Counted from the first letter of the stretch, positions 16,253-26,291 are shown. The stretch: DNA of 46,047 bases from Anoxybacillus pushchinoensis (GCF_900111795.1 NZ_FOJQ01000018.1:1-46047); one strand, 5' to 3'. Notes: generated by a model not told the origin, from the letters alone. Numbers and translations are program-made.

Positions 16253-17518
16253 GTGCGAAAAAGTTGGGGAATGATTGTTGTCGCTGTGATGTTGCTTGTT
16301 TCAAGCGTAGCTGCGCCTGCGCATGCGGTGACGAAGCGCGATATTCAACAGAAAAAAGAAGAAATAAAAAATGTACAACAAAAGCAGTCAACGATTGAAA
16401 ATAAAATTGAACAGTCGCAACAAGAAATTGAACGGCTAAAAACGGAACAGCAAAGGGTCGATGCGGAAATTAAAAAGCTCGATTTAGCTGTCGAAGAGAC
16501 GAGTGCTAACATTCGTGCGAAACAACAAAACATCGAAGAAACGAAACGGCAAATTATCGCGCTTCGCAAAGAAATCGAGGAAGTAACAGCCCGCATTGAG
16601 CAACGCAATGAGTTGTTGAAAGAGCGGGCGCGTTCGCTGCAAGAAAGCGGAGGAGTTGTTAGCTATTTAGACGTGTTGCTTGGGGCGAAAAGTTTTAGCG
16701 ATTTTATTGATCGAATGAGCGCTGTTGCGACCATTTTTGAGGCAGACCGTCAAATTATTAGAGAGCAAGAAGCAGATAAAGCGCTAAAGGAAGCGAAAGA
16801 GGAAGAACTAAACGATAACTTAGTTCGCCTGCAAGAGCAGCTAAATGAGCTACAAAAGTTAAAACAAACGTTAAGTGAACAAATTGCAGCAAAAGAAAAA
16901 CTAATGGCGCAGTTGAAAGAGCAGCAAAAGCACGAAGAGGAAAAGCAACTAGCTTTAGAGGAAGAAAAAGAGCTGCTTGAGAAGCAAGAAGCAGCTATGA
17001 AAAACCAATTACAAGAAATGATTCGTCGTCAAAAAGAACAGGAAGAAGCGCGGAAACGAGCATTATCAAGCCGCGGATCGTCATCAGAGAGCGGTGGCAG
17101 TTTGCCTCCTGTGTCGAACGGTGCGTTTATGCGCCCAGCGAACGGTCCAATTACATCAACATTTGGACCGCGGTGGGGTGAATTTCACTATGGAATTGAC
17201 ATTGGAAAACGAGGGGCTAGTGTGCCTGTTGTTGCGGCAGCTGACGGTTATGTTTACCGCTCATACTATTCCCCGAGTTACGGAAACGTCATTTTTATCA
17301 TGCATTATATTGATGGACAAGTGTACACGACAGTATATGCCCATCTTGAGTCCCGCCTTGTTGGTGAAGGACAAAACGTAAGCAAAGGACAAATGATCGG
17401 CTATATGGGCAATACAGGTCGCTCATTTGGTCCACACTTACATTTTGAGTTGCATCGCGGACCTTGGAATGCATCAAAGTCTAACGCAGTCGACCCATTA
17501 AAATATATTCCGTTTTAA
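16253..17518 (+). CDS. Secreted coiled-coil M23 (LytM) peptidase, probable FtsEX partner
   Basis: The GTG start at 16253 follows GAGAGGGG. Signal peptide 1-26 ends ...AAPAHA. A long coiled coil (30-265) is broken by a hinge with SYLDVLLGAKSFSDFIDRM (about 135-155), the region that in EnvC/PcsB-type proteins inserts into FtsX. After an S/G linker, the M23 domain (about 295-421) has H312-x3-D316 and H395-L-H397, the zinc ligands of an active endopeptidase. Encoded directly after ftsEX, it is likely the hydrolase or activator that this complex controls; B. subtilis uses unlinked CwlO instead. The partner role is inference. Confidence 0.9.
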   Translation: MRKSWGMIVVAVMLLVSSVAAPAHAVTKRDIQQKKEEIKNVQQKQSTIENKIEQSQQEIERLKTEQQRVDAEIKKLDLAVEETSANIRAKQQNIEETKRQIIALRKEIEEVTARIEQRNELLKERARSLQESGGVVSYLDVLLGAKSFSDFIDRMSAVATIFEADRQIIREQEADKALKEAKEEELNDNLVRLQEQLNELQKLKQTLSEQIAAKEKLMAQLKEQQKHEEEKQLALEEEKELLEKQEAAMKNQLQEMIRRQKEQEEARKRALSSRGSSSESGGSLPPVSNGAFMRPANGPITSTFGPRWGEFHYGIDIGKRGASVPVVAAADGYVYRSYYSPSYGNVIFIMHYIDGQVYTTVYAHLESRLVGEGQNVSKGQMIGYMGNTGRSFGPHLHFELHRGPWNASKSNAVDPLKYIPF

Positions 17519-17522
17519 CGAC

Positions 17523-17550
17523 AAGCACAGCGAATGAGCTGTGCTTTTTA
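17523..17550 (+). terminator. Terminator after the M23 peptidase gene
   Basis: Perfect 9-bp stem AAGCACAGC / GCTGTGCTT, 6-base loop, TTTTT tail. It closes the ftsE-ftsX-M23 unit. Confidence 0.9.
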
Positions 17551-17699
17551 CGTATTGGTTGAGAAAGTTGTACGTTCGGTGTAAAATAAATACATCTTCA
17601 AATAGTTATGAACGGTACAAGCTATTCATATAATGAAAACAAATGGGCATCGCACACGGTGTGATGCCTTTCATGTATCGAAGGGTGAGGAGGCAAAAC

Positions 17700-19136
17700 A
17701 TGAACAAAAAAACAATCGCAGCACTTATGGCTTTATCAATGCTGTTCGGCTCAGGTGTGACGTATGTCGGAATGCAGTCACTCTCTTCTCCTACGTCAAC
17801 GATTACAATCGATATACCAAGGGCAACGGAGAAGTCGTCGAATGAGGAACTGAAAAAAATCGAACAAGCATACAGCATGATTAAACAAAAATACGTTCAA
17901 AACATTGACGACCAACAGCTTATTGATGGCGCCATTCAAGGAATGATTGCGACGTTAAAAGATCCGTACTCTGTTTATATGGATAAAGAAACGGTAGAGC
18001 GATTTAACGAGTCGCTTGATTCTTCTTTTGAAGGAATCGGAGCGGAAGTGAGCATGGTTGACGGCAAAGTAACGATTGTCGCTCCATTTAAAGGATCGCC
18101 TGCGGAAAAAGCTGGGCTCCGTCCGAATGACCAAATTATTAAAGTGAATGGGGAAAGTTTAGAGGGGCTTGATTTGTATGAAGCCGTCTTAAAAATTCGC
18201 GGCAAAAAAGGGACGGTTGCTCGCTTGGAAATTATTCGCCCTGGTGTAAACGGTGTATTGACAATTGATGTCGTTCGTGACGAAATTCCGATCGAAACGG
18301 TATATGCGTCCATAAAGGAAGTGAACGGCAAACGAATCGGCTATATTGAAATTACGTCGTTTGCGGAAAAAACAGCAGAAGATTTTAAAAAGAAGTTATC
18401 CGAGTTTGAGAAAAAAGGAATCGCAGGTCTCATTATCGACGTGCGCGGCAATCCGGGAGGGTACTTACAAAGCGTGGAGGAGATTTTAAAAGATCTTGTT
18501 CCGAAAGATAAACCGTACGTGCAAATTGAAGAACGTGATGGCGATAAACAACGCTTCTTCTCCAATATAACGAAGAAAAAAGATTATCCAATTGTTGTGC
18601 TTATTGACAACGGGAGCGCCTCGGCATCAGAAATTTTAGCCGCAGCGTTAAAAGAAGCGGGTGGCTATCCGCTTGTCGGTGAAAAAACGTTTGGAAAAGG
18701 AACGGTTCAACAAGCGTTGCCGATGGATGACGGCAGCCATATTAAATTAACGTTATATAAATGGCTCACACCAAACGGAAATTGGATTCATCAGAAGGGC
18801 ATTGAACCAGATGTGAAAGTGAAGCAGCCAGACTTTTTCTACGCTCATCCGTTGCAAATTGACAAGCCGCTTGCGTACGACATGAACAATGAACAAATTA
18901 AAAGTGCACAACAAATGTTAAGCGGGCTCGGCTTTAATCCGGGGCGTGAAGACGGCTATTTCAGCAAACAAACTGAACAAGCTGTGCAAGCATTCCAACA
19001 AGCCAATAGCTTGCCGGTCACAGGAAAAATTGATAAGCAAACGGCCAATGTGTTGCAAACAAAAGTGATGGAAGCTGTTCGCGACGAGCGATACGACGAG
19101 CAATTGAAACAAGCGTTGCAAATGATTGCAAAATAA
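17700..19136 (+). CDS. ctpB: Carboxyl-terminal processing protease CtpB (S41)
   Basis: CtpB is a secreted PDZ serine protease. In B. subtilis it cuts SpoIVFA in the intermembrane space of the sporangium to trigger sigma-K activation. It has 478 residues: an N-terminal signal or anchor (MNKKTIAALMALSMLFGSGV), a PDZ domain (about 105-190; GIGAEVSM, SPAEKAGLRPNDQIIKVNG), the S41 core with S308 in GSASAS, K333 and Q337 (FGKGTVQ), and a C-terminal peptidoglycan-binding domain (about 400-465). ATG 17700 fits GAGGAGG; the longer in-frame start at 17643 would spoil the signal peptide. It is transcribed apart from ftsEX. Confidence 0.96.
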   Translation: MNKKTIAALMALSMLFGSGVTYVGMQSLSSPTSTITIDIPRATEKSSNEELKKIEQAYSMIKQKYVQNIDDQQLIDGAIQGMIATLKDPYSVYMDKETVERFNESLDSSFEGIGAEVSMVDGKVTIVAPFKGSPAEKAGLRPNDQIIKVNGESLEGLDLYEAVLKIRGKKGTVARLEIIRPGVNGVLTIDVVRDEIPIETVYASIKEVNGKRIGYIEITSFAEKTAEDFKKKLSEFEKKGIAGLIIDVRGNPGGYLQSVEEILKDLVPKDKPYVQIEERDGDKQRFFSNITKKKDYPIVVLIDNGSASASEILAAALKEAGGYPLVGEKTFGKGTVQQALPMDDGSHIKLTLYKWLTPNGNWIHQKGIEPDVKVKQPDFFYAHPLQIDKPLAYDMNNEQIKSAQQMLSGLGFNPGREDGYFSKQTEQAVQAFQQANSLPVTGKIDKQTANVLQTKVMEAVRDERYDEQLKQALQMIAK

Positions 19137-19140
19137 ACAT

Positions 19141-19176
19141 CGCCCCCTGTCTCTTCTGAGGCAGGGGGCGCGTTTT
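19141..19176 (+). terminator. Terminator of ctpB
   Basis: Very GC-rich stem CGCCCCCTG-t-CTC / GAG-g-CAGGGGGCG with a TTCT loop, then CGTTTT. Transposon-like repeat copy A begins directly after it. Confidence 0.85.
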
Positions 19177-19262
19177 AACTGTGGGGATCGCCTACTAAAT
19201 AACCGAAAAAACTTTCGGTGTTCGCAAGCCTCCGCTATGGCTTTAGCCTAGCGGTAGTTCAA
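19177..19262 (+). mobile_element. Repeat copy A: IS200/IS605-type right end without tnpB
   Basis: An 86-base unit is shared with 27,084-27,169 (82 identical positions by eye; the four differences cluster in one loop). It contains the hairpins CCGAAA-aaac-TTTCGG and CCGCTA-t-GGCT-tt-AGCC-TAGCGG, then TAGTTCAA. A terminal hairpin followed by a short cleavage motif is how right ends of IS200/IS605 elements, and the 3' scaffold of their TnpB-bound omegaRNA, are built. No transposase frame is attached. The family assignment is inferred from structure, not from an alignment to a named element. Its last bases contribute the stop codon of the RacA-like gene. Confidence 0.6.
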
Positions 19263-19687
19263 ATGAACAGACTAATAATCCCACGGCGCTTTTGTTTTGT
19301 CGGCTTTTCAACGGGAAGTTCCGCTTTTTGTTGCTGTTCCAGTTCGGCGATGCGCCGCTCAAGCTGTTGAATATGTTGAAGCATTTCTTCCATTTCTCGC
19401 CGATGTTGCAATAGTTGAAACGAGACGACGTCATCTGCTTTTTGTTCCACTTTTCGTTCGAGTTCATTGAGACGTTGTTCTACCTCTTCCCAATCGACAT
19501 GTTCCTTCTCTTCTTCCTCTATGCCGAGAAACTTATATTTTTCTAGTTGTTCGACCGCTTCGTTTGTAAACATATAATGTCCTGCCTCGTTTTTTTTGCA
19601 TGGAATGTTATACTTTTTTACCCACCGTTGCACCGTTTTTGTTGATACGCCGAGCCGTTTAGCTACTGTGCTCGTTTTTAGCTCCAT
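19259..19687 (-). CDS. RacA-like MerR-type HTH coiled-coil protein
   Basis: This 142-residue protein has an N-terminal MerR-type winged HTH (TSTVAKRLGVSTKTVQRWVK, then GHYMFTNEAVEQLE), a long coiled coil (about 70-125; VEQRLNELERKVEQ, QLERRIAELEQQQ), and a short basic tail ending RRGIISLFI. The layout matches RacA, which anchors the chromosome to the cell pole during sporulation, although it is shorter than the B. subtilis protein. The stop TGA (19259-19261) lies inside repeat copy A, so a few original C-terminal residues may have been lost to the insertion. Ribosome binding site AGGAGGAG on the minus strand before 19687. It could also be a MerR-like regulator. Confidence 0.65.
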   Translation of the reverse strand: MELKTSTVAKRLGVSTKTVQRWVKKYNIPCKKNEAGHYMFTNEAVEQLEKYKFLGIEEEEKEHVDWEEVEQRLNELERKVEQKADDVVSFQLLQHRREMEEMLQHIQQLERRIAELEQQQKAELPVEKPTKQKRRGIISLFI

Positions 19688-19865
19688 CGTTCCACGCTCC
19701 TCCTCATCTTATATGAGAAAACAGTTAGACACTTCGTTTCAAATTCCTTTTACCTTGACAAAACTAGTGCTTATTCGGCAAAGAAAGTGAATTTTCGTCA
19801 ACCATAAATGCTTGAAATTTGTTACAATACAAAATAGATGATCGGAAAAAACGGAGATGATGGAA

Positions 19866-21032
19866 ATGGAATTATGGGGACTAGAATGGTTGAAAGCATT
19901 CGGAACGTTTTGGCTGCAACCGTTGTTATATTATGTAATCATATTTGCATTTTTTATTGGATGGCGTCGCGTGCAACGCGAGCGGCGCGATTTTCATACG
20001 CGCGTCTATCGTTCTTCTCGTGAGCTGCGTGCGATCGTTCGCTCACGCAGTTGGTTTGCCATTGTTTTTTCAATTGTCACTGTTGGCGTTGGACTTGTCA
20101 TTCCGAACGATACGCTCGTTTTTTGGACGATTGTGACAATCGTATGCAGCTTTATGATGCAGCTCCGGCTTTTATCGGCTGCATATATCGGGAGCATCGT
20201 CATATTTACTGTTAGTTTTTTTGCGCAAATGGAGTGGGCGAAGCCATTTTTTGATCGTTTTTTCCCGCATATGACGGAAACAAATGTGACTGCCGTCGCG
20301 CTTTTAATCGGGTTGCTTTTGTTTATCGAAATGTGGCTCGTTTACCGCGAAGGAGCAGAGCTTAGCTCGCCGCGGCTTGTAACGAGCAAGCGGGGACTTG
20401 TCATCGGTGAACAAATGATGCAACGTCTTTGGCTCGTACCTTTTATTATTCCTGTGCCAGGAGAGGGAGTGACGCCGTTTGCAGCGTGGTGGCCGATGAT
20501 TTCAGGCGGTGATGCGTATTCATTTGTTCTCGTGCCGTTTTTACTTGGCTTTTCCCACCGCGTGCAAACAAACATGCCTACTCATATGGCGAAATGGATC
20601 GCAAAGCGCATCGGTTGGCTCGCTACGGTTGTTAGTTTGCTAGCGATTGCTAGCTACTGGTGGGAGCCGCTAGCGATCGTTGTTGCAGTTGTCGCTATTT
20701 TATGGAGGGAATGGATTGCTTTATCAGCGAAATTGTATGAACAAAAGCGGCCTCCGTATTTTACAAAACGAGCGAATGGGCTTGTCATTTTAGGCGTGTT
20801 GCCGGATACGCCAGCACATAAAATGGCGCTTTCGGTCGGAGAAGTAATTGTGAAGGTAAACGGTATACCGGTCGTGACGGAAGATGAATTTTACGCAGCA
20901 TTGCAACATAATCGTGCATTTTGTAAGCTAGAAGTATTAAACGAGAGCGGAGAAGTTCGCTTTGCGCAATCGGCTTTATTTGAAGGCGAACATCACGAAC
21001 TTGGACTGTTATTCGTAAGAGATGAGGGATAG
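19866..21032 (+). CDS. minJ: MinJ-like cell division topology protein
   Basis: In B. subtilis MinJ (YvjD) bridges DivIVA and MinD at the poles and septum. This 388-residue protein has about seven hydrophobic segments in residues 10-280 (for example LLYYVIIFAFFIGW and WFAIVFSIVTVGVGLVIP) and a C-terminal PDZ domain (about 295-375; GLVILGVLPDTPAHKMALSV, GEVIVKVNGIPV). Position before csbA-uvrBA agrees with B. subtilis. Three ATGs lie close together (19857, 19860, 19866); the last has the best spacing to GGAG at 19853-19856. Confidence 0.85.
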   Translation: MELWGLEWLKAFGTFWLQPLLYYVIIFAFFIGWRRVQRERRDFHTRVYRSSRELRAIVRSRSWFAIVFSIVTVGVGLVIPNDTLVFWTIVTIVCSFMMQLRLLSAAYIGSIVIFTVSFFAQMEWAKPFFDRFFPHMTETNVTAVALLIGLLLFIEMWLVYREGAELSSPRLVTSKRGLVIGEQMMQRLWLVPFIIPVPGEGVTPFAAWWPMISGGDAYSFVLVPFLLGFSHRVQTNMPTHMAKWIAKRIGWLATVVSLLAIASYWWEPLAIVVAVVAILWREWIALSAKLYEQKRPPYFTKRANGLVILGVLPDTPAHKMALSVGEVIVKVNGIPVVTEDEFYAALQHNRAFCKLEVLNESGEVRFAQSALFEGEHHELGLLFVRDEG

Positions 21033-21033
21033 T

Positions 21034-21258
21034 ATGTGGTTTTTGTTAGCGTTAATTGTACCGGCGTTGCTAGTTATTTTATTTACGCGGGTGACGTATA
21101 ACCATTATGTCGGAACGTTGCTTACTGTCGCGTTGCTCGTAGCATCGTATGTGAAAGGATATACGGATCAATTGTATGAAATTGTTGCTGATATAGCGTC
21201 GCTCATCGTCGGATTTTTATATGCTAAACGCATGGTAGAAAAGCAAAAACAGTCGTAA
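21034..21258 (+). CDS. csbA: CsbA family membrane protein
   Basis: This 74-residue protein has two or three membrane segments (MWFLLALIVPALLVILFTRV at the start) and the conserved VTYNHYVGTLLTVALL and YVKGYTDQLYEI stretch of CsbA, a sigma-B-controlled small membrane protein of unknown function in B. subtilis. The start at 21034 is favoured, with GAGGGAT just upstream overlapping the minJ stop; an ATG at 21022 is also in frame. A terminator follows. Confidence 0.85.
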   Translation: MWFLLALIVPALLVILFTRVTYNHYVGTLLTVALLVASYVKGYTDQLYEIVADIASLIVGFLYAKRMVEKQKQS

Positions 21259-21283
21259 ACCTGTCCATATGGGCAGGTTTTTT
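21257..21283 (+). terminator. Terminator of minJ-csbA
   Basis: AAACCTGTCC / GGGCAGGTTT (10 bp with one T-G pair), ATAT loop and T6 tail, overlapping the csbA stop. Confidence 0.9.
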
Positions 21284-21286
21284 CAT

Positions 21287-21300
21287 AGAATATTTGTTCG
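21287..21300 (+). promoter_or_regulatory. Candidate LexA (SOS) box of uvrBA
   Basis: AGAAT-ATTT-GTTCG matches 8 of 10 fixed positions of the Bacillus LexA/DinR operator CGAAC-N4-GTTCG. It lies about 65 bases before uvrB. An extended -10 (TGGTACAAT, 21328-21336) lies between it and the gene. The uvrBA operon is SOS-controlled in B. subtilis. Confidence 0.55.
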
Positions 21301-21365
21301 TATTTTTCGCTTTTCGATTCGTGAATATGGTACAATGAAAATAGAAATGAAGTGGAGGGACGATT

Positions 21366-23339
21366 GTGGACACATTTCAATTAGTATCTGCTTATGAGCC
21401 GCGCGGCGATCAGCCGAAAGCGATTGCCGAACTCGTTGCAGGCATTCAACAAGGAAAAAAACATCAAACGTTGCTCGGAGCAACAGGAACAGGAAAAACG
21501 TTTACGATTTCAAATGTCATTCAACAAGTGAATAAACCGACGTTAGTCATTGCGCATAATAAAACGTTAGCAGGACAGTTGTATAGCGAGTTTAAACAGT
21601 TTTTCCCGCATAACGCGGTCGAATATTTTGTGAGCTATTATGATTATTATCAGCCAGAAGCGTACGTGCCGCAAACGGATACGTACATTGAAAAAGATGC
21701 GAGCATTAACGATGAGATTGATAAATTGCGCCATTCCGCAACGTCTGCGTTATTTGAACGGCGCGATGTCATTATTATTGCAAGCGTGTCGTGCATTTAC
21801 GGTTTAGGTTCTCCGGAAGAATATCGCGAACTAGTCGTCTCCCTTCGCGTCGGCATGGAAATCGAGCGCGATTATTTATTGCGGCGGCTTGTTGATATTC
21901 AATACGAGCGAAACGATATTGATTTTCGGCGCGGAACGTTTCGTGTGCGCGGAGATGTTGTTGAAATTTTTCCAGCTTCACGCGATGAGCATTGCATTCG
22001 CATTGAGTTTTTTGGCGATGAAATTGAACGCATTCGCGAAGTCGACGCGTTGACGGGGCATGTGATGGCGGAACGGGAGCATGTGGCGATTTTCCCGGCA
22101 TCGCACTTCGTTACGCGCGAAGAAAAAATGAATATAGCGATCGAAAACATTGAAAAAGAATTAGAAGAGCGGCTTCGCGAGCTGCGTGAACAAGGAAAAT
22201 TGTTGGAAGCGCAACGACTCGAACAGCGGACGCGCTACGACATTGAAATGATGAAAGAGATGGGTTTTTGTTCGGGCATCGAAAACTATTCGCGTCATTT
22301 GACGTTGCGTCCGCCTGGTTCGACCCCTTATACGTTGTTAGATTATTTTCCTGACGACTTTTTAATTGTGATTGACGAATCGCATGTGACGCTGCCGCAA
22401 ATTCGCGGCATGTATAACGGGGATAAAGCGCGAAAAGAAGTGCTTGTCGAACACGGTTTTCGCTTGCCGTCGGCGCTCGATAACCGCCCGCTCACGTTTG
22501 CAGAATTTGAGCAAAAGGTGAATCAAATCATTTACGTATCAGCGACGCCCGGGCCGTATGAACTTGAACATTGTCCGCAAGTTGTCGAGCAAATTATTCG
22601 TCCGACAGGGTTGTTAGATCCGACGATTGATGTGCGACCGATCGCAGGGCAAATAGACGACTTAGTTGATGAAATTCAAAAGCGCATCGCTCGCAAAGAA
22701 CGGACGCTTGTGACGACATTGACGAAAAAGATGGCGGAAGACTTAACCGATTATTTAAAAGATATTGGCATTCAAGTTGCTTACTTGCATTCCGAAATTA
22801 AAACGTTAGAGCGAATTGAAATTATTCGCGATTTACGATTAGGCAAATACGATGTGCTTGTCGGCATTAACTTATTGCGTGAGGGGCTTGATATTCCAGA
22901 AGTATCGCTCGTTGCTATTTTAGATGCCGATAAAGAAGGATTTTTACGTTCTGAGCGCTCACTCATCCAAACGATTGGACGGGCAGCGCGCAATGCGAAC
23001 GGGCATGTCATTATGTATGCTGATACGATCACGAAATCAATGGAAATTGCGATCAATGAAACGAAGCGGCGCCGCGCCATTCAAGAAGCATATAATCGCG
23101 AGCATGGTATCGTGCCGAAAACGATTCAAAAAGACGTTCCAGATGTTATTCGCGCTACGTTTGCTGCGGAAGAAAAGGAAACGTACGAAACGAAAGATGT
23201 TCGTCATTTATCAAAAGAAGAGCGTCTTGCGCTCATTGCCCAACTTGAACAAGAAATGAAAGAGGCGGCGAAAGCTCTTCATTTCGAACGTGCAGCACAA
23301 TTGCGCGATCTCATTTTAGAACTGAAAGCTGAGGTGTAG
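21366..23339 (+). CDS. uvrB: Excinuclease ABC subunit UvrB
   Basis: UvrB is the damage-verifying helicase-like subunit of nucleotide excision repair; it is loaded by UvrA and recruits UvrC. It has 657 residues. [10 protein letters not shown] (Walker A, about 38-47), the beta-hairpin region [20 protein letters not shown], the DESH box ([11 protein letters not shown]), helicase motif VI ([15 protein letters not shown]) and the C-terminal UVR coiled-coil ([20 protein letters not shown]). GTG start 21366 after GGAGGGA. uvrA begins 3 bases after the stop, so the two are one operon. Confidence 0.99.
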   Translation: MDTFQLVSAYEPRGDQPKAIAELVAGIQQGKKHQTLLGATGTGKTFTISNVIQQVNKPTLVIAHNKTLAGQLYSEFKQFFPHNAVEYFVSYYDYYQPEAYVPQTDTYIEKDASINDEIDKLRHSATSALFERRDVIIIASVSCIYGLGSPEEYRELVVSLRVGMEIERDYLLRRLVDIQYERNDIDFRRGTFRVRGDVVEIFPASRDEHCIRIEFFGDEIERIREVDALTGHVMAEREHVAIFPASHFVTREEKMNIAIENIEKELEERLRELREQGKLLEAQRLEQRTRYDIEMMKEMGFCSGIENYSRHLTLRPPGSTPYTLLDYFPDDFLIVIDESHVTLPQIRGMYNGDKARKEVLVEHGFRLPSALDNRPLTFAEFEQKVNQIIYVSATPGPYELEHCPQVVEQIIRPTGLLDPTIDVRPIAGQIDDLVDEIQKRIARKERTLVTTLTKKMAEDLTDYLKDIGIQVAYLHSEIKTLERIEIIRDLRLGKYDVLVGINLLREGLDIPEVSLVAILDADKEGFLRSERSLIQTIGRAARNANGHVIMYADTITKSMEIAINETKRRRAIQEAYNREHGIVPKTIQKDVPDVIRATFAAEEKETYETKDVRHLSKEERLALIAQLEQEMKEAAKALHFERAAQLRDLILELKAEV

Positions 23340-23342
23340 CGT

Positions 23343-26195
23343 ATGGATCACATTATCGTCAAGGGAGCGCGTGCACACAATTTAAAAAATATTGATGTCG
23401 TCATTCCGCGCAATAAGCTCGTTGTGCTTACCGGCTTATCGGGCTCGGGAAAATCATCGCTTGCGTTTGACACCATTTACGCGGAAGGGCAACGGCGATA
23501 TGTCGAATCGTTATCGGCATACGCTCGGCAATTTTTAGGGCAAATGGATAAGCCTGATGTCGATTCGATTGAAGGGCTGTCACCCGCCATTTCGATTGAT
23601 CAAAAAACGACGAGCCGCAACCCGCGTTCAACGGTCGGAACGGTAACGGAAATTTACGATTATTTGCGCTTATTGTTTGCGCGTATCGGACGTCCGATTT
23701 GTCCGACGCATGGCATTGAAATTACATCGCAAACGATTGAGCAAATGGTTGATCGATTAATGCAGTATCCGGAGCGGACGAAAATGCAAATATTAGCTCC
23801 GATCGTTTCGGGAAGGAAAGGGACGCACGTCAAAACGTTAGAAGAAATAAAAAAGCAAGGATATGTACGCGCGCGCATCGACGGGGAATTGCGCGATGTA
23901 TCTGAAGACATCTCCCTTGAAAAAAATAAAAAGCATTCAATTGAAGTCGTTGTTGACCGCATCATGATGAAAGAGGGCATTCAGTCGCGTCTTGCCGACT
24001 CGCTCGAGACGGCGTTAAAGCTCGCGGAAGGAAAAGTGCTCGTCGATGTCGTCGGACAAGAAGAGCTATTGTTTAGTGAACATCATGCTTGCCCGCATTG
24101 TGGTTTTTCTATCGGTGAATTAGAGCCGCGCATCTTCTCGTTTAATAGTCCGTACGGGGCATGTCCATCGTGTGACGGGCTCGGGTCGAAGCTTGAAGTC
24201 GATGTTGACTTAGTTATTCCAAATCAAGAGTTAACGCTTCGTGAACACACGCTCGCGCCGTGGGAGCCACAAAGCTCGCAATATTATCCGCAGCTGTTAG
24301 AAACGGTATGTCGTCATTACGGCATTGATATGGACGTGCCTGTGAAACAGTTGCCAAAACAACAGCTCGATCTTTTATTGTATGGATCGAACGGTGAGAA
24401 AATATATTTTCGCTATGAAAACGACTTCGGCCATGTGCGCGAAACGTATGTGGAGTTTGAAGGTGTCGTGCGCAACGTCGAACGCCGTTATCGCGAAACG
24501 ACATCGGATTATGTGCGCGAACAAATGGAAAAATATATGACCGAACAACCGTGTCCGGCGTGTGATGGCAACCGTTTGAAAAAAGAAAGTTTGGCTGTTT
24601 TTATAGCCGGCAAGCATATTGGAGAAGTGACGGCGATGTCGGTCAATGAAGCGCTCACGTTTTTTGAAACGCTTCAATTGACGGAAAAAGAACAAAAAAT
24701 CGCTCATTTAATTTTGCGTGAAATTGTTGAGCGTCTCGGCTTTTTAAAAAATGTCGGGCTCGATTATTTAACGTTAAACCGAGCGGCAGGGACGCTTTCA
24801 GGTGGAGAGGCGCAGCGCATCCGGCTCGCAACGCAAATCGGCTCGCGGCTAACAGGGGTGTTATACGTGTTAGATGAGCCGTCGATCGGATTGCATCAGC
24901 GCGATAACGACCGGCTTATTGCGACGTTACAAAGCATGCGTGATTTAGGGAATACGCTTATCGTTGTGGAACACGATGAAGATACGATGCTTGCGGCAGA
25001 TTATTTAATTGACATCGGGCCGGGAGCAGGGGCGCACGGCGGACAAGTCGTCGCTGCAGGCACGCCTGAACAAGTGATGAACGCCCCGCAGTCGTTAACC
25101 GGTCAATATTTATCAGGAAAAAAATTTATCCCCCTTCCGCTCGAACGAAGAAAGCCAGACGGTCGTTGGCTGGAAGTCATTGGTGCACGAGAAAACAACT
25201 TAAAAAACGTCGATGTCCGCATTCCGCTCGGATTGTTCGTGGCGGTGACGGGCGTATCGGGTTCGGGAAAAAGTACGCTCATTAATGAAATTTTGCATAA
25301 AGCGTTAGCGCAAAAGTTGCATCATGCGAAAGTGAAACCAGGAGAACATACAGACATTTACGGTATTCATTATTTAGATAAAGTAATCGATATCGATCAA
25401 TCACCAATCGGTCGCACGCCGCGCTCAAACCCTGCGACATATACGGGCGTGTTTGATGACATTCGCGATTTATTTGCAACGACGAACGAAGCAAAAATGC
25501 GCGGGTATCAAAAAGGGCGGTTTAGTTTCAATGTAAAAGGCGGTCGTTGTGAAGCGTGTCGTGGCGACGGGATTATAAAGATCGAAATGCATTTTTTACC
25601 TGATGTCTATGTACCGTGTGAAGTATGCCACGGCAAGCGATACAATCGCGAAACGCTAGAGGTAAAATATAAAGATAAAAATATCGCCGAAGTGCTTGAT
25701 ATGACAGTAGAAGAAGCGCTCGCGTTTTTTGAAAATATCCCGAAAATTAAACGGAAATTGCAAACGTTATACGATGTCGGCCTCGGTTATATGCAGCTCG
25801 GCCAACCGGCTACAACGCTTTCCGGGGGTGAAGCGCAGCGGGTGAAATTAGCGTCCGAATTGCATCGTCGTTCGACAGGAAGAACGTTATACATTTTAGA
25901 TGAGCCGACAACAGGCTTGCATGTTGATGATATTGCCCGTTTATTACACGTGCTACAACGGCTTGTGGGACAAGGGGATACAGTGCTTGTTATCGAGCAT
26001 AATTTAGATGTCATTAAAACAGCCGACTATATTATTGATCTTGGTCCAGAAGGCGGCGATGGCGGCGGACAAATCGTTGCCGCGGGGACGCCAGAGGAAG
26101 TCGCTCAAATCGAGCAATCATATACCGGACGATATTTACAACCAATTTTAGAGCGCGATCGTGAACGCATGCGCCAGCGTATACCGAGCGTATAA
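23343..26195 (+). CDS. uvrA: Excinuclease ABC subunit UvrA
   Basis: UvrA is the damage-sensing ATPase dimer of excision repair. It has 950 residues with two ABC modules: Walker [10 protein letters not shown] (about 31-39) and GVSGSGKST (about 640-648), signatures [11 protein letters not shown] and [11 protein letters not shown], and Walker [13 protein letters not shown] and [12 protein letters not shown]. Zinc modules are CPHCGF...CPSCDG (first module) and CEACRGDG...CEVCHG (second). The start follows the uvrB stop with GAGGTG as ribosome binding site. Confidence 0.99.
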   Translation: MDHIIVKGARAHNLKNIDVVIPRNKLVVLTGLSGSGKSSLAFDTIYAEGQRRYVESLSAYARQFLGQMDKPDVDSIEGLSPAISIDQKTTSRNPRSTVGTVTEIYDYLRLLFARIGRPICPTHGIEITSQTIEQMVDRLMQYPERTKMQILAPIVSGRKGTHVKTLEEIKKQGYVRARIDGELRDVSEDISLEKNKKHSIEVVVDRIMMKEGIQSRLADSLETALKLAEGKVLVDVVGQEELLFSEHHACPHCGFSIGELEPRIFSFNSPYGACPSCDGLGSKLEVDVDLVIPNQELTLREHTLAPWEPQSSQYYPQLLETVCRHYGIDMDVPVKQLPKQQLDLLLYGSNGEKIYFRYENDFGHVRETYVEFEGVVRNVERRYRETTSDYVREQMEKYMTEQPCPACDGNRLKKESLAVFIAGKHIGEVTAMSVNEALTFFETLQLTEKEQKIAHLILREIVERLGFLKNVGLDYLTLNRAAGTLSGGEAQRIRLATQIGSRLTGVLYVLDEPSIGLHQRDNDRLIATLQSMRDLGNTLIVVEHDEDTMLAADYLIDIGPGAGAHGGQVVAAGTPEQVMNAPQSLTGQYLSGKKFIPLPLERRKPDGRWLEVIGARENNLKNVDVRIPLGLFVAVTGVSGSGKSTLINEILHKALAQKLHHAKVKPGEHTDIYGIHYLDKVIDIDQSPIGRTPRSNPATYTGVFDDIRDLFATTNEAKMRGYQKGRFSFNVKGGRCEACRGDGIIKIEMHFLPDVYVPCEVCHGKRYNRETLEVKYKDKNIAEVLDMTVEEALAFFENIPKIKRKLQTLYDVGLGYMQLGQPATTLSGGEAQRVKLASELHRRSTGRTLYILDEPTTGLHVDDIARLLHVLQRLVGQGDTVLVIEHNLDVIKTADYIIDLGPEGGDGGGQIVAAGTPEEVAQIEQSYTGRYLQPILERDRERMRQRIPSV

Positions 26196-26209
26196 CGCGC
26201 TCGGTTTTT
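26184..26209 (+). terminator. Terminator of uvrBA
   Basis: CCGAGCG / CGCTCGG, 7-base loop, TTTTTG. The uvrA stop codon lies in the loop. Confidence 0.85.
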
Positions 26210-26291
26210 GCAAGAAACTTTCCTTGTGATGAAACGTATGTATGAGTAAAGGAAAAAAAGGAGTAGTTGTAAATAGAAGGAAATAAATTAC

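Noticed and set aside
17620-17700. TATAAT-like box in front of ctpB as a sporulation (sigma-F/G) promoter
   Set aside because: CATATAATG resembles a sigma-G -10 only partly and no matching -35 was found; control of ctpB cannot be assigned from sequence alone.
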